Below, one piece after another: positions 8,704-17,278 of a stretch of 64,000 bases of DNA. Positions within the stretch are counted from its first letter, which is position 1. Every line of letters begins with the position of its first letter. The stretch lies in the NCBI RefSeq assembly GCF_022513565.1, contig NZ_JAKWBE010000001.1:806001-870000 (forward strand), in the 5' to 3' direction. Position numbers and translations under genes: made by a program. Source of the DNA: Streptomyces gilvus (GTDB lineage Bacteria > Actinomycetota > Actinomycetes > Streptomycetales > Streptomycetaceae). The notes under the pieces are model-generated. The model had not been told where the DNA came from. It saw only the letters and a list, made by a program, of their open reading frames with translations, and did no database searches.

Positions 8704-9960
8704 ATGCCTCCTGCCGTGCGCTTCGGCGTCAACTACACCCCCAGCGAAGGGTGGTTCCACCACTGGCTCGACTTCGACCTCGACTCCGTACGCGCCGACC
8801 TCGACTCGATCGCGGCCCTCGGCCTGGACCACGTCCGGGTTTTCCCGCTGTGGCCGTACTTCCAGCCCAACCGCACCCTGATCCGCCCACGGGCCGTCGA
8901 ACAGCTCGTGGCCCTGGTGGACGCCGCCGCCGAACGCGGCCTCGACGTCAACGTGGACGGGCTCCAGGGGCACCTGAGCAGCTTCGACTTCCTGCCCGCC
9001 TGGACCCGCACCTGGCACCGGCGCAACCTCTTCACCGACCCTGACGTCCTCGACGGCCAGGCCACCTATCTCCGCACCCTCGCCGCCGCCCTCGCCGACC
9101 GCCCCAACTTCCTCGGCATGACGCTCGGCAACGAGGTCAACCAGTTCTCGGCCGGCCCGCACCCCGACCCCGACCGGGCCTCCGCGGCGCAGATCGACGC
9201 ATGGCTGGAACGCATGCTGACCGCCTGCGAGAAGGGCGCCCCCGGCAAGCTGCATCTGCACGCCGAGTACGACGCCACCTGGTACCAGGACGACATGCCG
9301 TTCACCCCCTCCCAGGCCGCCCGGCACGGCGCCCTCACGGCCGTGCACTCCTGGGTCTTCAACGGCACCGCTCAGCGCCACGGCCGTACCTCCGTGCCGA
9401 CCGGTCACCACGCCGCCTACCTGATCGAACTGAGCAGGGCCTGGGCCGATGACCCCCGCCGCCCCGTCTGGCTCCAGGAGGTCGGCGCCCCCGCACCCCT
9501 GATCCCGCCCGAGCACGCCGCCGCCTTCACCGCGGCCACCGTCGAGGCCGCGCTGGACTGCCCCGACCTGTGGGGCATCACCTGGTGGTGCTCCCACGAC
9601 GTCTCCCGCGACCTCGCCGACTTCCCCGAACTCGAATACGGGCTCGGGCTGTTGACGAACGACCGGCACCCGAAGGACACGGCACGCGTACTGGCCGACG
9701 CGGCGGCGCGCGACCACCGGGCTCCCGCCCCGCGCGCCACCGCGCTCGTCGTCCCCGCCGACCCGGGCGTACGGTCCCGCTGCGCACCTGGCGGCCCGGT
9801 CTTCGACGCCTTCTTCCGGCTGACCGCCGACGGCGCCCGGCCCACGACCGTCCTGGACACCCGCGCGGACGACGAGGACCACCTCGCCGTACGCGGCATC
9901 ACCGAAGTCGTCACTCCCGAACAGGTACTCCCCACCCCACACGGAGGCACCAGCTCGTGA
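8704..9960 (+). CDS. Cytoplasmic GH5-type glycosidase, probable beta-mannosidase
   Basis: A clan GH-A glycosidase of 418 residues. The fold starts FGVNYTPSEGW; GNEVNQF holds the likely acid/base Glu, and WLQEVGAP the likely nucleophile Glu. The domain is followed by a TWWCSHD barrel strand. There is no signal peptide, so it should act inside the cell on imported sugar. Between an importer and genes for GH85 and GH38, the simplest role is splitting the Man-beta-1,4-GlcNAc core left after alpha-mannose removal, as reported for some bacterial GH5 subfamily 18 enzymes; subfamily membership is my recollection and untested here. AAGGAC precedes the ATG. A GTGA overlap joins it to the GH85 gene. Confidence 0.8.
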   Translation: MPPAVRFGVNYTPSEGWFHHWLDFDLDSVRADLDSIAALGLDHVRVFPLWPYFQPNRTLIRPRAVEQLVALVDAAAERGLDVNVDGLQGHLSSFDFLPAWTRTWHRRNLFTDPDVLDGQATYLRTLAAALADRPNFLGMTLGNEVNQFSAGPHPDPDRASAAQIDAWLERMLTACEKGAPGKLHLHAEYDATWYQDDMPFTPSQAARHGALTAVHSWVFNGTAQRHGRTSVPTGHHAAYLIELSRAWADDPRRPVWLQEVGAPAPLIPPEHAAAFTAATVEAALDCPDLWGITWWCSHDVSRDLADFPELEYGLGLLTNDRHPKDTARVLADAAARDHRAPAPRATALVVPADPGVRSRCAPGGPVFDAFFRLTADGARPTTVLDTRADDEDHLAVRGITEVVTPEQVLPTPHGGTSS

Positions 9961-11972
9961 ACCCCACCAGACGCACCGTCCTGCTCGCCGGCGCCGCGGC
10001 CGCCCTGCTGCCGCCCCTGCCCGCCGTCGCGGCGGCCCGCGGGGCCGACGCCACCGCCACCGCCACCCCGCCGTACGCCTCCTACTGGTACCCGGACTCG
10101 CTGCCCTCGGGCACGCCCGGCAGCGGCATCACCTGGCGCAGCCTGAAGTCCTGGACGGCCGCCGGTGACGCCGACCTCGCCTTCAACGCCGCGTCGGTGC
10201 CGCTCGCGCCTCGCTTCACCCCGACCCCGGCGAACACGACCGCCCGCTCCGGGCAGGCCCGCGTCCAGTCGCTGGTGTCCTTCGGACCGACCTCCGGCAA
10301 CCCCTCCCAGGGCTCGGCCACCGCCGACTACTACGCCCTCACCCACTGGGCCTACCTCGACGAACTCGTCTTCTGGGGCGGCTCGTCCGGCGAAGGACTG
10401 ATCCTCGCCCCGAACGCGCCCGTCGTCGACGCCGCCCACCGCCACGGCGTACCGGTCCTCGGCAACGTCTTCCTGCCGCCCACCGCGTACGGCGGCCAAC
10501 TGCGGTGGACCCGGGACCTGGTGCAGAAGGACGCCTCCGGGCACTACCCGCTCGCCGCCCAGCTGGTCGCCGTGGCGGCGGCGTACGGCTTCGACGGGTG
10601 GTTCGTCAACGCCGAGACCGGCGGAGGCGACAGCGCGCTGGGCGCGGACATGCTGGGGTTCGTCAAGGAGCTGAAGGCGCTGGCGGCGGCCCGCGGACAG
10701 CGCGTGACCTGGTACGACGCGATGACCGTGAACGGGCCGGTGAGCTGGCAGGGGGCGCTGAACAGCCAGAACCAGGCCTTCTTCCAGGCCGCCGACGACA
10801 TGTTCGTCGACTTCCGCTGGACGGCGGGCACCCTCGCCTCCTCCGGGACGAAGGCCGCCCAACTCGGCCGCAGCCGGTACGAGTTGTGGGCGGGCGTCGA
10901 CGTCGAGTCCAACGGGTCGGACACCTCCGTCAACTGGGACGCGATCGTGCCGACCAGCAAGGCCCAGGTGACGTCGATCGGGTTCTACCGGCCCGAGTGG
11001 ACCCGCAACCACCTGCCCGCCTCGCGGACGCCGGGCGACTTCCACGCGGCGGACGACCGGTTCTGGACCGGGCGGTCCCTGGATCCGTCCCGGCCCGACG
11101 CCGCTGACCCCTGGCGGGCTCCCGCGGTGTCGGTCGCGGACCGGTCGACGGTGAGCGCGCTGCCCTTCGCGAGCACCTTCAACACCGGGCACGGGCTGCG
11201 CTGGTACGAGGACGGTGCGGTCACCTCGGACGCCCCGTGGAACCATCTCGGCCTCCAGGACCGGCTTCCGTCCCGGCGGTGGGTGGTGCGGACGGAGGGG
11301 CAGCGGCCGGCCGTGTCCTTCGACTTCGCGGACGCCTGGCGAGGCGGCAGCAGTGTGCTGGTGACGGGTGAACCGGACGAGACGGTCGTCGTCGAGTTGT
11401 ACGCGACACAGCTGCCGGTGGGTGTGAACACGGTTGTCGAGCTGACCTCGCGCACGGACGTCGGCAGTGTGAACGTCGAGCTCGCGGTGGCGACGGCCGA
11501 GCCGCGCACGCCCGGGGAGGCACCCTCGTACCACTACATGCCTGTGAACTCGGTCAACAGCTGGCAGACGGTGACGATCCCGCTCACCGGTCTGGCCTCC
11601 CGGACGGTGCACACACTCGCCGTGCGCCTCACACCGAGCGACGGCGGTCCGATGGCCTGGCGCCTCGGCGCCCTCGCCGTGCGCGACGCGCCCGTGACCC
11701 CCGCCGCCCCCTCCGACCTGCGCATCACGGCGGCCTCCGGCGGTGATCTGCGGTTCGCGTGGACCGCCGCCCCCGGTGACGTACGCCAGTACACCCTGCA
11801 CCGCCTCCTCCCCGACGGCACCCGGCGCTTTCTCGGCGGCACCTGCCAGAAGGCGTACTTCGTCTCCGGCCTCCAGCCCGAACAGGGCGAGCCGGCCGCG
11901 CGGTTCGAGCTGCGTGCCGTGGGGGAGCTGTACACCTCGTCGGCCCCCGTCACCGTGACCCACCCCTGGTAA
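9957..11972 (+). CDS. Secreted GH85 endo-beta-N-acetylglucosaminidase
   Basis: Cuts the chitobiose core of N-glycans, leaving one GlcNAc on the protein. The 671-residue product opens with a Tat-like signal (TRRTVLLAGAAAALL, processed near AVAA), so it acts outside. The GH85 domain has the early ASYWYPDSLP segment and FVNAETGGG, whose Asn (about 218) and Glu (about 220) form the substrate-assisted catalytic pair. Beta-rich and fibronectin-like modules fill roughly the last 300 residues. The GTG start overlaps the stop of the GH5-type gene, and ACGGAGG is the ribosome site. It is expected to release the oligomannose chain that the importer takes up. Confidence 0.92.
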   Translation: MNPTRRTVLLAGAAAALLPPLPAVAAARGADATATATPPYASYWYPDSLPSGTPGSGITWRSLKSWTAAGDADLAFNAASVPLAPRFTPTPANTTARSGQARVQSLVSFGPTSGNPSQGSATADYYALTHWAYLDELVFWGGSSGEGLILAPNAPVVDAAHRHGVPVLGNVFLPPTAYGGQLRWTRDLVQKDASGHYPLAAQLVAVAAAYGFDGWFVNAETGGGDSALGADMLGFVKELKALAAARGQRVTWYDAMTVNGPVSWQGALNSQNQAFFQAADDMFVDFRWTAGTLASSGTKAAQLGRSRYELWAGVDVESNGSDTSVNWDAIVPTSKAQVTSIGFYRPEWTRNHLPASRTPGDFHAADDRFWTGRSLDPSRPDAADPWRAPAVSVADRSTVSALPFASTFNTGHGLRWYEDGAVTSDAPWNHLGLQDRLPSRRWVVRTEGQRPAVSFDFADAWRGGSSVLVTGEPDETVVVELYATQLPVGVNTVVELTSRTDVGSVNVELAVATAEPRTPGEAPSYHYMPVNSVNSWQTVTIPLTGLASRTVHTLAVRLTPSDGGPMAWRLGALAVRDAPVTPAAPSDLRITAASGGDLRFAWTAAPGDVRQYTLHRLLPDGTRRFLGGTCQKAYFVSGLQPEQGEPAARFELRAVGELYTSSAPVTVTHPW

Positions 11973-12002
11973 CCGTCCGCCCCCAGCCTTGGAGCACCCC
12001 GT

Positions 12003-15000
12003 ATGCATGACGACCGCAGCCTGGTCGAAGCCCGTCTCAAGCGCGTCCTCGAGGAGCGCATCCGGCCCGCCGTGTACCCGGAGTCCGTACCGCTGGAGGT
12101 GGCGGTGTGGCACGCGCCCGGTGAGCCGGTGCCGGTCGCGGAAGGGCTCGCGGCCGAGCCCGAGCCGATCACGGTGGGCGCTCGGTGGGGTGCTCCCTGG
12201 GGGACGAGCTGGTTCCGCGTCACCGGAACCGTGCCCGAGGCGTGGGCGGGCCGGACCGTCGAGGCCCTGCTCGACCTCGGCTTCGACGAGAACATGCCCG
12301 GCTTCCAGTGCGAGGGCCTGGTCTACCGGCCGGACGGCACCCCGGTGAAGGGCCTCAACCCGCGCAACCAGTGGGTGCGCATCGGGGCGCCCGTCGAGGG
12401 CGGCGAGGAGGTGCGCCTGCACGTCGAGGCCGCCTCCAACCCCGTCATCCTCGACTACCACCCCTTCCTGCCCACCGAGTTGGGCGACAAGGACACTGCC
12501 GGCAGCGAGCCGCAGTACACGCTTACCCGCATGGACCTGGCCGTCTTCGACGAGACGGTCTGGCAGCTGGTGATCGACCTGGAGGTGCTCGGCGAGCTGA
12601 TGGCCGAGCTGCCCGTCGAGTCGGCCCGGCGCTGGGAGATCCTGCGGGCGGTGGAGCGGGCCCTCGACGCGGTCGACCTGCAGGACGTCAACGGCACGGC
12701 GGGCGAGGCCCGTTCACGCCTGACCGGGGTCCTGTCCGAGCCGGCCGCCGCTTCCGCGCACCGCGTCAGCGCCGTCGGCCACGCGCACATCGACTCGGCG
12801 TGGCTGTGGCCGCTGCGGGAGACGGTGCGCAAGGTGGCCCGTACGGCCTCCAACATGACGGCGTTGCTGGACGACGAACCCGAGTTCGTCTTCGCCATGT
12901 CGCAGGCCCAGCAGTGGGCCTGGGTGAAGGAGCACCGGCCCGAGGTGTGGGCACGGGTGAAGAAGGCGGTGGCCGACGGGCGGTTCGTGCCGGCGGGCGG
13001 GATGTGGGTGGAGTCGGACACCAACATGCCGGGCTCGGAGGCGATGGCCCGTCAGTTCGTGCACGGCAAGCGGTTCTTCCTCGACGAGTTCGGCATCGAG
13101 AACGAGGAGGCCTGGCTGCCCGACACCTTCGGCTTCGCCGCCGGACTGCCGCAGATCATCAGGGCGGCCGGGTCCAAGTGGCTGCTGACGCAGAAGATCT
13201 CCTGGTCCCAGACGAACAAGTTCCCGCACCACACGTTCCGTTGGGAGGGCATCGACGGCACCCGCGTCTTCACGCACTTCCCGCCGGTCGACACCTACAA
13301 CTGCTCGATGAAGGGCGGCGAGATCGCCCACGCGGCCCGCAACTTCAAGGACAAGGGCGTCGCCCGGCACTCCCTCGCGCCCACCGGCTGGGGTGACGGA
13401 GGCGGCGGTACGACCCGGGAGATGGTCGCGAAGGCGGCCCGCCTCAGGGACCTGGAAGGTTCGGCGACCGTCGCCTGGGAGAGCCCGCGCGAGTTCTTCG
13501 AGAAGGCCGAGGCCGAGTACCCCGAACCGCCCGTCTGGGTCGGCGAGCTCTACCTCGAACTCCACCGCGCCACCCTCACCAGCCAGGCCAGGACCAAGCA
13601 GGGCAACCGCCGCAGCGAGCACCTTCTGCGCGAGGCGGAGCTGTGGGCGGCGACGGCGGCCGTACGGACCGGATTCCCCTACCCCTACGAGGAGTTGGAC
13701 CGCATCTGGAAGACGGTGCTGCTGCACCAGTTCCACGACATCCTGCCGGGATCGTCGATCGCCTGGGTCCACCGCGAGGCACGGGCGACATACGAACGCC
13801 TGGCCGCCGAGCTGAACACCATCATCACGGCGGCCCAACGCGCCCTCGCGGGCGAGGGATCGACCCCCCTCCTCTTCAACTCCGCCCCGCACACCCGCCA
13901 CGGTGTCCCGGCCGGGGGCGCCGGCACACCCACCACCGAGGGCGAGACGATCCGCACCCTCCGCCCCGACGGCGGGCACATCCTCGACAACGGCCTGCTG
14001 CGCGTCGAGATCGACGCCCGGGGCCTGGTCGTGTCGGCCCTCGACATCGAGGCCGACCGCGAGACCGTCGCCCCGGGCCGAGCCGCGAACCTGCTCCAAC
14101 TGCACCCCGACTTCCCGAACATGTGGGACGCCTGGGACGTCGACGAGTTCTACCGCAACACCGTCACCGACCTCATCGACGCGGACGAGGTGGCCGCCGG
14201 CGGGGACGCCGGGTCCGTGCGGATCGTCCGTACCTTCGGCGCGTCACGCGTCACACAGGTGCTGTCGCTGCCGCCGGGGGAGCGGCGGTTGCTGCTGGAG
14301 ACGGAGGTGGACTGGCACGAGACGGAGAAGTTCCTGAAGCTCGCCTTTTCGCTCGACGTGCACGCCGAACGGTACGCGTCCGAGACGCAGTTCGGGCACT
14401 TCCACCGCCCGACCCACACCAACACCTCCTGGGAGGCGGCCAAGTTCGAGGCCTGCAACCACCGCTTCGTCCACCTGGAGGAACCGGGCTGGGGGGTCGC
14501 GCTCGTCAACGACTCCACGTACGGCCACGACGTGACCCGTACCGTGCGCACGGACGGCGACCGCGGTACGACCACCACCGTCCGGGTCTCCCTGCTGCGC
14601 GCCCCGCGTTTCCCGGACCCCGAGACCGACCAGGGGTTGCACCGGTTCCGGCACGCGCTGGTGCCGGGCGCCGGGATCGGGGACGCCGTGCGTGAGGGCT
14701 GGCGGATCAACCTTCCCGAGCGGCGGGTCGACGGCGCCGGCGAGGTCGCGCCGCTGGTGACGGTCGACCAGGAGGCGGTCGTCATCACGGCGGTGAAGCT
14801 CGCCGACGACGGCAGCGGTGATGTGGTGGTCCGCTTCCACGAGGCGCACGGCGGCCGGGCGCGGGCCACCCTGACGGCGGGCTTCGCGGTCGCCGACGTC
14901 ACGGTCACCGACCTGCTGGAACGCCCGCTGCCCCAGGCGCCCGCGCCACGGGTCGACGGCGAGCGTGTCGCCGTACGCCTGCGTCCCTTCGAGCTGATGA

Positions 15001-15023
15001 CACTGCGGTTGCGGCGGGCCTGA
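12003..15023 (+). CDS. GH38 alpha-mannosidase
   Basis: Retaining, zinc-dependent alpha-mannosidase of 1006 residues, full length for bacterial GH38. After an N-terminal beta domain, GHAHIDSAWLWP (about 259-270) carries the zinc ligands His and Asp; the Asp of WVESDTNMPG (about 339) is the nucleophile; QFHDILPGSSI supplies another His ligand. The C-terminal half is the all-beta sandwich of the family. No signal peptide, so it trims imported mannosides in the cytoplasm. It starts 30 bp after the GH85 stop, with a GGAG site upstream, as the last enzyme gene of this operon. Confidence 0.95.
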   Translation: MHDDRSLVEARLKRVLEERIRPAVYPESVPLEVAVWHAPGEPVPVAEGLAAEPEPITVGARWGAPWGTSWFRVTGTVPEAWAGRTVEALLDLGFDENMPGFQCEGLVYRPDGTPVKGLNPRNQWVRIGAPVEGGEEVRLHVEAASNPVILDYHPFLPTELGDKDTAGSEPQYTLTRMDLAVFDETVWQLVIDLEVLGELMAELPVESARRWEILRAVERALDAVDLQDVNGTAGEARSRLTGVLSEPAAASAHRVSAVGHAHIDSAWLWPLRETVRKVARTASNMTALLDDEPEFVFAMSQAQQWAWVKEHRPEVWARVKKAVADGRFVPAGGMWVESDTNMPGSEAMARQFVHGKRFFLDEFGIENEEAWLPDTFGFAAGLPQIIRAAGSKWLLTQKISWSQTNKFPHHTFRWEGIDGTRVFTHFPPVDTYNCSMKGGEIAHAARNFKDKGVARHSLAPTGWGDGGGGTTREMVAKAARLRDLEGSATVAWESPREFFEKAEAEYPEPPVWVGELYLELHRATLTSQARTKQGNRRSEHLLREAELWAATAAVRTGFPYPYEELDRIWKTVLLHQFHDILPGSSIAWVHREARATYERLAAELNTIITAAQRALAGEGSTPLLFNSAPHTRHGVPAGGAGTPTTEGETIRTLRPDGGHILDNGLLRVEIDARGLVVSALDIEADRETVAPGRAANLLQLHPDFPNMWDAWDVDEFYRNTVTDLIDADEVAAGGDAGSVRIVRTFGASRVTQVLSLPPGERRLLLETEVDWHETEKFLKLAFSLDVHAERYASETQFGHFHRPTHTNTSWEAAKFEACNHRFVHLEEPGWGVALVNDSTYGHDVTRTVRTDGDRGTTTTVRVSLLRAPRFPDPETDQGLHRFRHALVPGAGIGDAVREGWRINLPERRVDGAGEVAPLVTVDQEAVVITAVKLADDGSGDVVVRFHEAHGGRARATLTAGFAVADVTVTDLLERPLPQAPAPRVDGERVAVRLRPFELMTLRLRRA

Positions 15024-15035
15024 GCACAGCGCCTG

Positions 15036-15290
15036 TCACGGCCACGTATGGGCGGTGATCCCGGCGAGGATGAGGTCGATCCCGGCGGCGAACTCGGCCC
15101 GGTCGTCGTGCTCGCGGAGCTGACCGGCGACGCCGCGGGTGAACGCGTACTGGTCGGGATCGAGTTCCTCCCACTCGGTCGCCACCGCGTCCAGGAACTC
15201 GGTGCGGTTCGTGCCCGGTTGGTGCGTCCGGGCGTCGGCCGCGTTCTGGCCCGCCATACCGAGGATGTAGTTCAGCAGCGATGAAACCTG
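15036..15290 (-). pseudogene. TetR-family regulator remnant (C-terminal end)
   Basis: The frame contains SSLLNYILGMAGQNAADA followed by an acidic helix and LILAGI, which is how the C-terminal domain of tetracycline-repressor-like TetR proteins ends. The match runs upstream past the only ATG (15257) for about ten codons and then stops making sense. There is no DNA-binding domain, and the GntR gene follows at 15342. It is most likely the 3' stub of a deleted regulator. Confidence 0.6.
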
Positions 15291-15341
15291 TGAAGCGCAG
15301 CGGACCCCGGAGCCGCAGCCCCACGCCCGCCCGTCGTTCCG

Positions 15342-16043
15342 CTACTCCCCGAGCTGGGTTCGTAGCCACTGTTCCACTTCGCCCACGTGGGCGGCTGCTG
15401 CCGCGCGGGCCGCTTCCGGGTCGTGGGCGAGCAGGGCGCGGTGGATCGCCGCGTGTTCGCGGCGGGTGCGGGCGAAGGCGCCCTCTTCCTGGTAGCCGCG
15501 CCAGACGCGGGCGCGGAAGGTCCGCGACGACAGGCCCTCCAGGATCGCGGCCATGGTGTCGTTGCACGCGGCCATGGCGATCTCGCGGTGGAAGGCGAGG
15601 TCGTGGGCGAGGATCTCCTCGGGGTCGTCGGTGGCGTTCATCGCGGTGAGATGCTTCTCCACCTCGGCCAGCTGGTCCGGCGTGATCCGGGCCGCCGCCA
15701 GCGCCGTGGCCGTCGACTCCAGGATGCGGCGGACCTCCAGGAGCTCCACGAGACGCGGGCCCCGGGACAGGTCGGCCACGACACCGAACGTCTCCAGCAG
15801 GTCACCGGCCTCCAACTGCGTCACGTAGATGCCGGAGCCGTGCCGGGCCTCCAGTACCCCGAGCACCGTCAGCGCCCGGATCGCCTCCCGCATCGAGCTG
15901 CGGGAGATGCCCAGTTGGGACGCGAGGTCACGCTCGGTCGGCAGCCGCTGACCGGGCTCGAGACGTCCCTCGGCGATCATCGCCTTGATCCGCTCGATGG
16001 CGCGCTGCGTCACCGTGCCCTTCTGCGGGGCGGTCTCGTCCAC
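15342..16043 (-). CDS. GntR (FadR subfamily) regulator of the fucose operon
   Basis: A 233-residue GntR transcription factor. The winged helix (PTERDLASQLGISRSSMREA) is followed by an all-helical FCD effector domain with the metal-ligand pattern of the FadR group (DLAFHREIA, a later His, and REHAAIHRALL). The GTG at 16043 is chosen for the AGGAGGA site just upstream; the longer frame to 16244 runs through the promoter region. It is divergent from the fucose-importer operon, and TGGTC-N-GAxxA sites lie between. It probably represses the operon and is released by L-fucose or a pathway acid; the ligand is inferred. Confidence 0.9.
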   Translation of the reverse strand: MDETAPQKGTVTQRAIERIKAMIAEGRLEPGQRLPTERDLASQLGISRSSMREAIRALTVLGVLEARHGSGIYVTQLEAGDLLETFGVVADLSRGPRLVELLEVRRILESTATALAAARITPDQLAEVEKHLTAMNATDDPEEILAHDLAFHREIAMAACNDTMAAILEGLSSRTFRARVWRGYQEEGAFARTRREHAAIHRALLAHDPEAARAAAAAHVGEVEQWLRTQLGE

Positions 16044-16087
16044 GCCGTTCCTCCTGTCGCCGGTGCGCCGCAGTCTAACCCCGGGGG

Positions 16088-16098
16088 TGGTCCGACCA
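16088..16098. promoter_or_regulatory. GntR operator TGGTCCGACCA
   Basis: A perfect 11-bp palindrome, TGGTC-C-GACCA, matching the TGGT-N-ACCA core bound by FadR-type GntR proteins. It lies 45 bp upstream of the GntR start. Confidence 0.65.
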
Positions 16099-16137
16099 AT
16101 ACCGTCAGAAGAGGCGAAAAAATCGCGTCGGAGGGTG

Positions 16138-16166
16138 TTGTTTCCCGGAAGTGGTCTGATAAATAT
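16138..16166 (+). promoter_or_regulatory. Promoter with overlapping GntR half-operator
   Basis: TTGTTT (16138-16143) and AAATAT (16161-16166) are 17 bp apart and fit a -35/-10 pair. The second operator copy, TGGTCTGATAA (16152-16162), overlaps the spacer and -10, so repressor binding would block polymerase. The operon's first ATG is at 16208, after a GAGGAG site. Confidence 0.5.
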
Positions 16167-16207
16167 GCGGGCATCTGCTCGAACACGCTCAACGAGGAGC
16201 CGCCCAC

Positions 16208-17278
16208 ATGCCCGGCACGACAGCGCGCAAGCAGAACAGGTCACGGATCGTCGGCGCGATGGCTGCGGTCGTCGGCGCCTCTCTCCTACTCGCCGCCTGC
16301 GGCAGCACCAAGGACACCGGCTCCGGCAGCGCCGGAGGCGGCGGGACCGGCAAGGTCGGGGTGATCCTGCCCCTGCTGACCTCGCCGTTCTGGCAGTCGT
16401 ACAACGACTACGTGCCGAAGATGGCCAAGTCCGAAGGCGTCGACGCGCTGAAGACGGTCAACTCCAACAGCGACCCCTCGCAGCAGATCACCGACATCAA
16501 CAACCAGCTCAACCAGGGCGTGAAGGGCCTGGTCGTCGCCCCCCTGGACAGCGCCGCCATCGAGGCCGGCCTCGACCAGGCGGACCGCAAGGGCGTGCCG
16601 GTCGTCGCCGTCGACGTGGCGCCCGACAAGGGCAAGGTGGCCATGGTGGTGCGCGCCGACAACGTCGCCTACGGCACCAAGGCCTGCGACTACCTCGGCC
16701 AGCACGTCACCAGCGGCAAGGTCGTGCAGATCATGGGCGACCTGGCCTCGGTCAACGGCCGCGACCGCTCCCAGGCCTTCCGCACCTGCGTGAAGACGAA
16801 GTACCCCAAGCTCAAGGTCCTGGAGATCCCCGCCAAGTGGGAGTCGGACACGGCCGCCTCCCAGCTGGGCACCCTGCTCAACGCCAACCCCGACATCAAG
16901 GGCATCTACATGCAGGCCGGCGGCGTCTACCTCGCGCCCACCCTGCAGACCCTGAAGTCGAAGAACCTGCTGAAGACGGCCGGCCAGAAGGGCCACATCG
17001 TCATCGTCTCCAACGACGGCATCCCGCAGGAGTTCGACGCCATCCGCAAGGGCGAGATCGACGCGACCGTCTCCCAGCCCGCCGACGCCTACGCCAAGTA
17101 CGGCATGTACTACATCAAGGCGGCGATGCAGGGGAAGACCTTCCAGCCGGGCCCGACGGACCACGACTCGACCATCGTCAAGCTGCCGAGCGGCATCCTC
17201 GAGGACCAACTGCCCGCGCCCCTGGTCACCAAGTCCAACGTCGACGACCCCAAGCTCTGGGGCAACACGGTCAAATGA
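16208..17278 (+). CDS. Ribose-type ABC sugar-binding lipoprotein
   Basis: Periplasmic-binding-protein type-1 lipoprotein, 356 residues. The lipobox LAAC puts the lipidated Cys at residue 31. The mature domain starts VGVILPLLTSPFW and has the typical NQLNQGVKGLVVAPLDSAA and VSNDGIPQEFDAI segments of RbsB-like proteins. It heads an operon with an ATPase and a permease (ATGA overlap with the next gene), followed by a set of L-fucose enzymes, so L-fucose is the most likely ligand. That assignment comes from context. Confidence 0.9.
   Translation: MPGTTARKQNRSRIVGAMAAVVGASLLLAACGSTKDTGSGSAGGGGTGKVGVILPLLTSPFWQSYNDYVPKMAKSEGVDALKTVNSNSDPSQQITDINNQLNQGVKGLVVAPLDSAAIEAGLDQADRKGVPVVAVDVAPDKGKVAMVVRADNVAYGTKACDYLGQHVTSGKVVQIMGDLASVNGRDRSQAFRTCVKTKYPKLKVLEIPAKWESDTAASQLGTLLNANPDIKGIYMQAGGVYLAPTLQTLKSKNLLKTAGQKGHIVIVSNDGIPQEFDAIRKGEIDATVSQPADAYAKYGMYYIKAAMQGKTFQPGPTDHDSTIVKLPSGILEDQLPAPLVTKSNVDDPKLWGNTVK

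Noticed and set aside
9417..12461. Minus-strand frame of 1014 codons
   Set aside because: Antisense shadow of the GH5-type, GH85 and GH38 genes.
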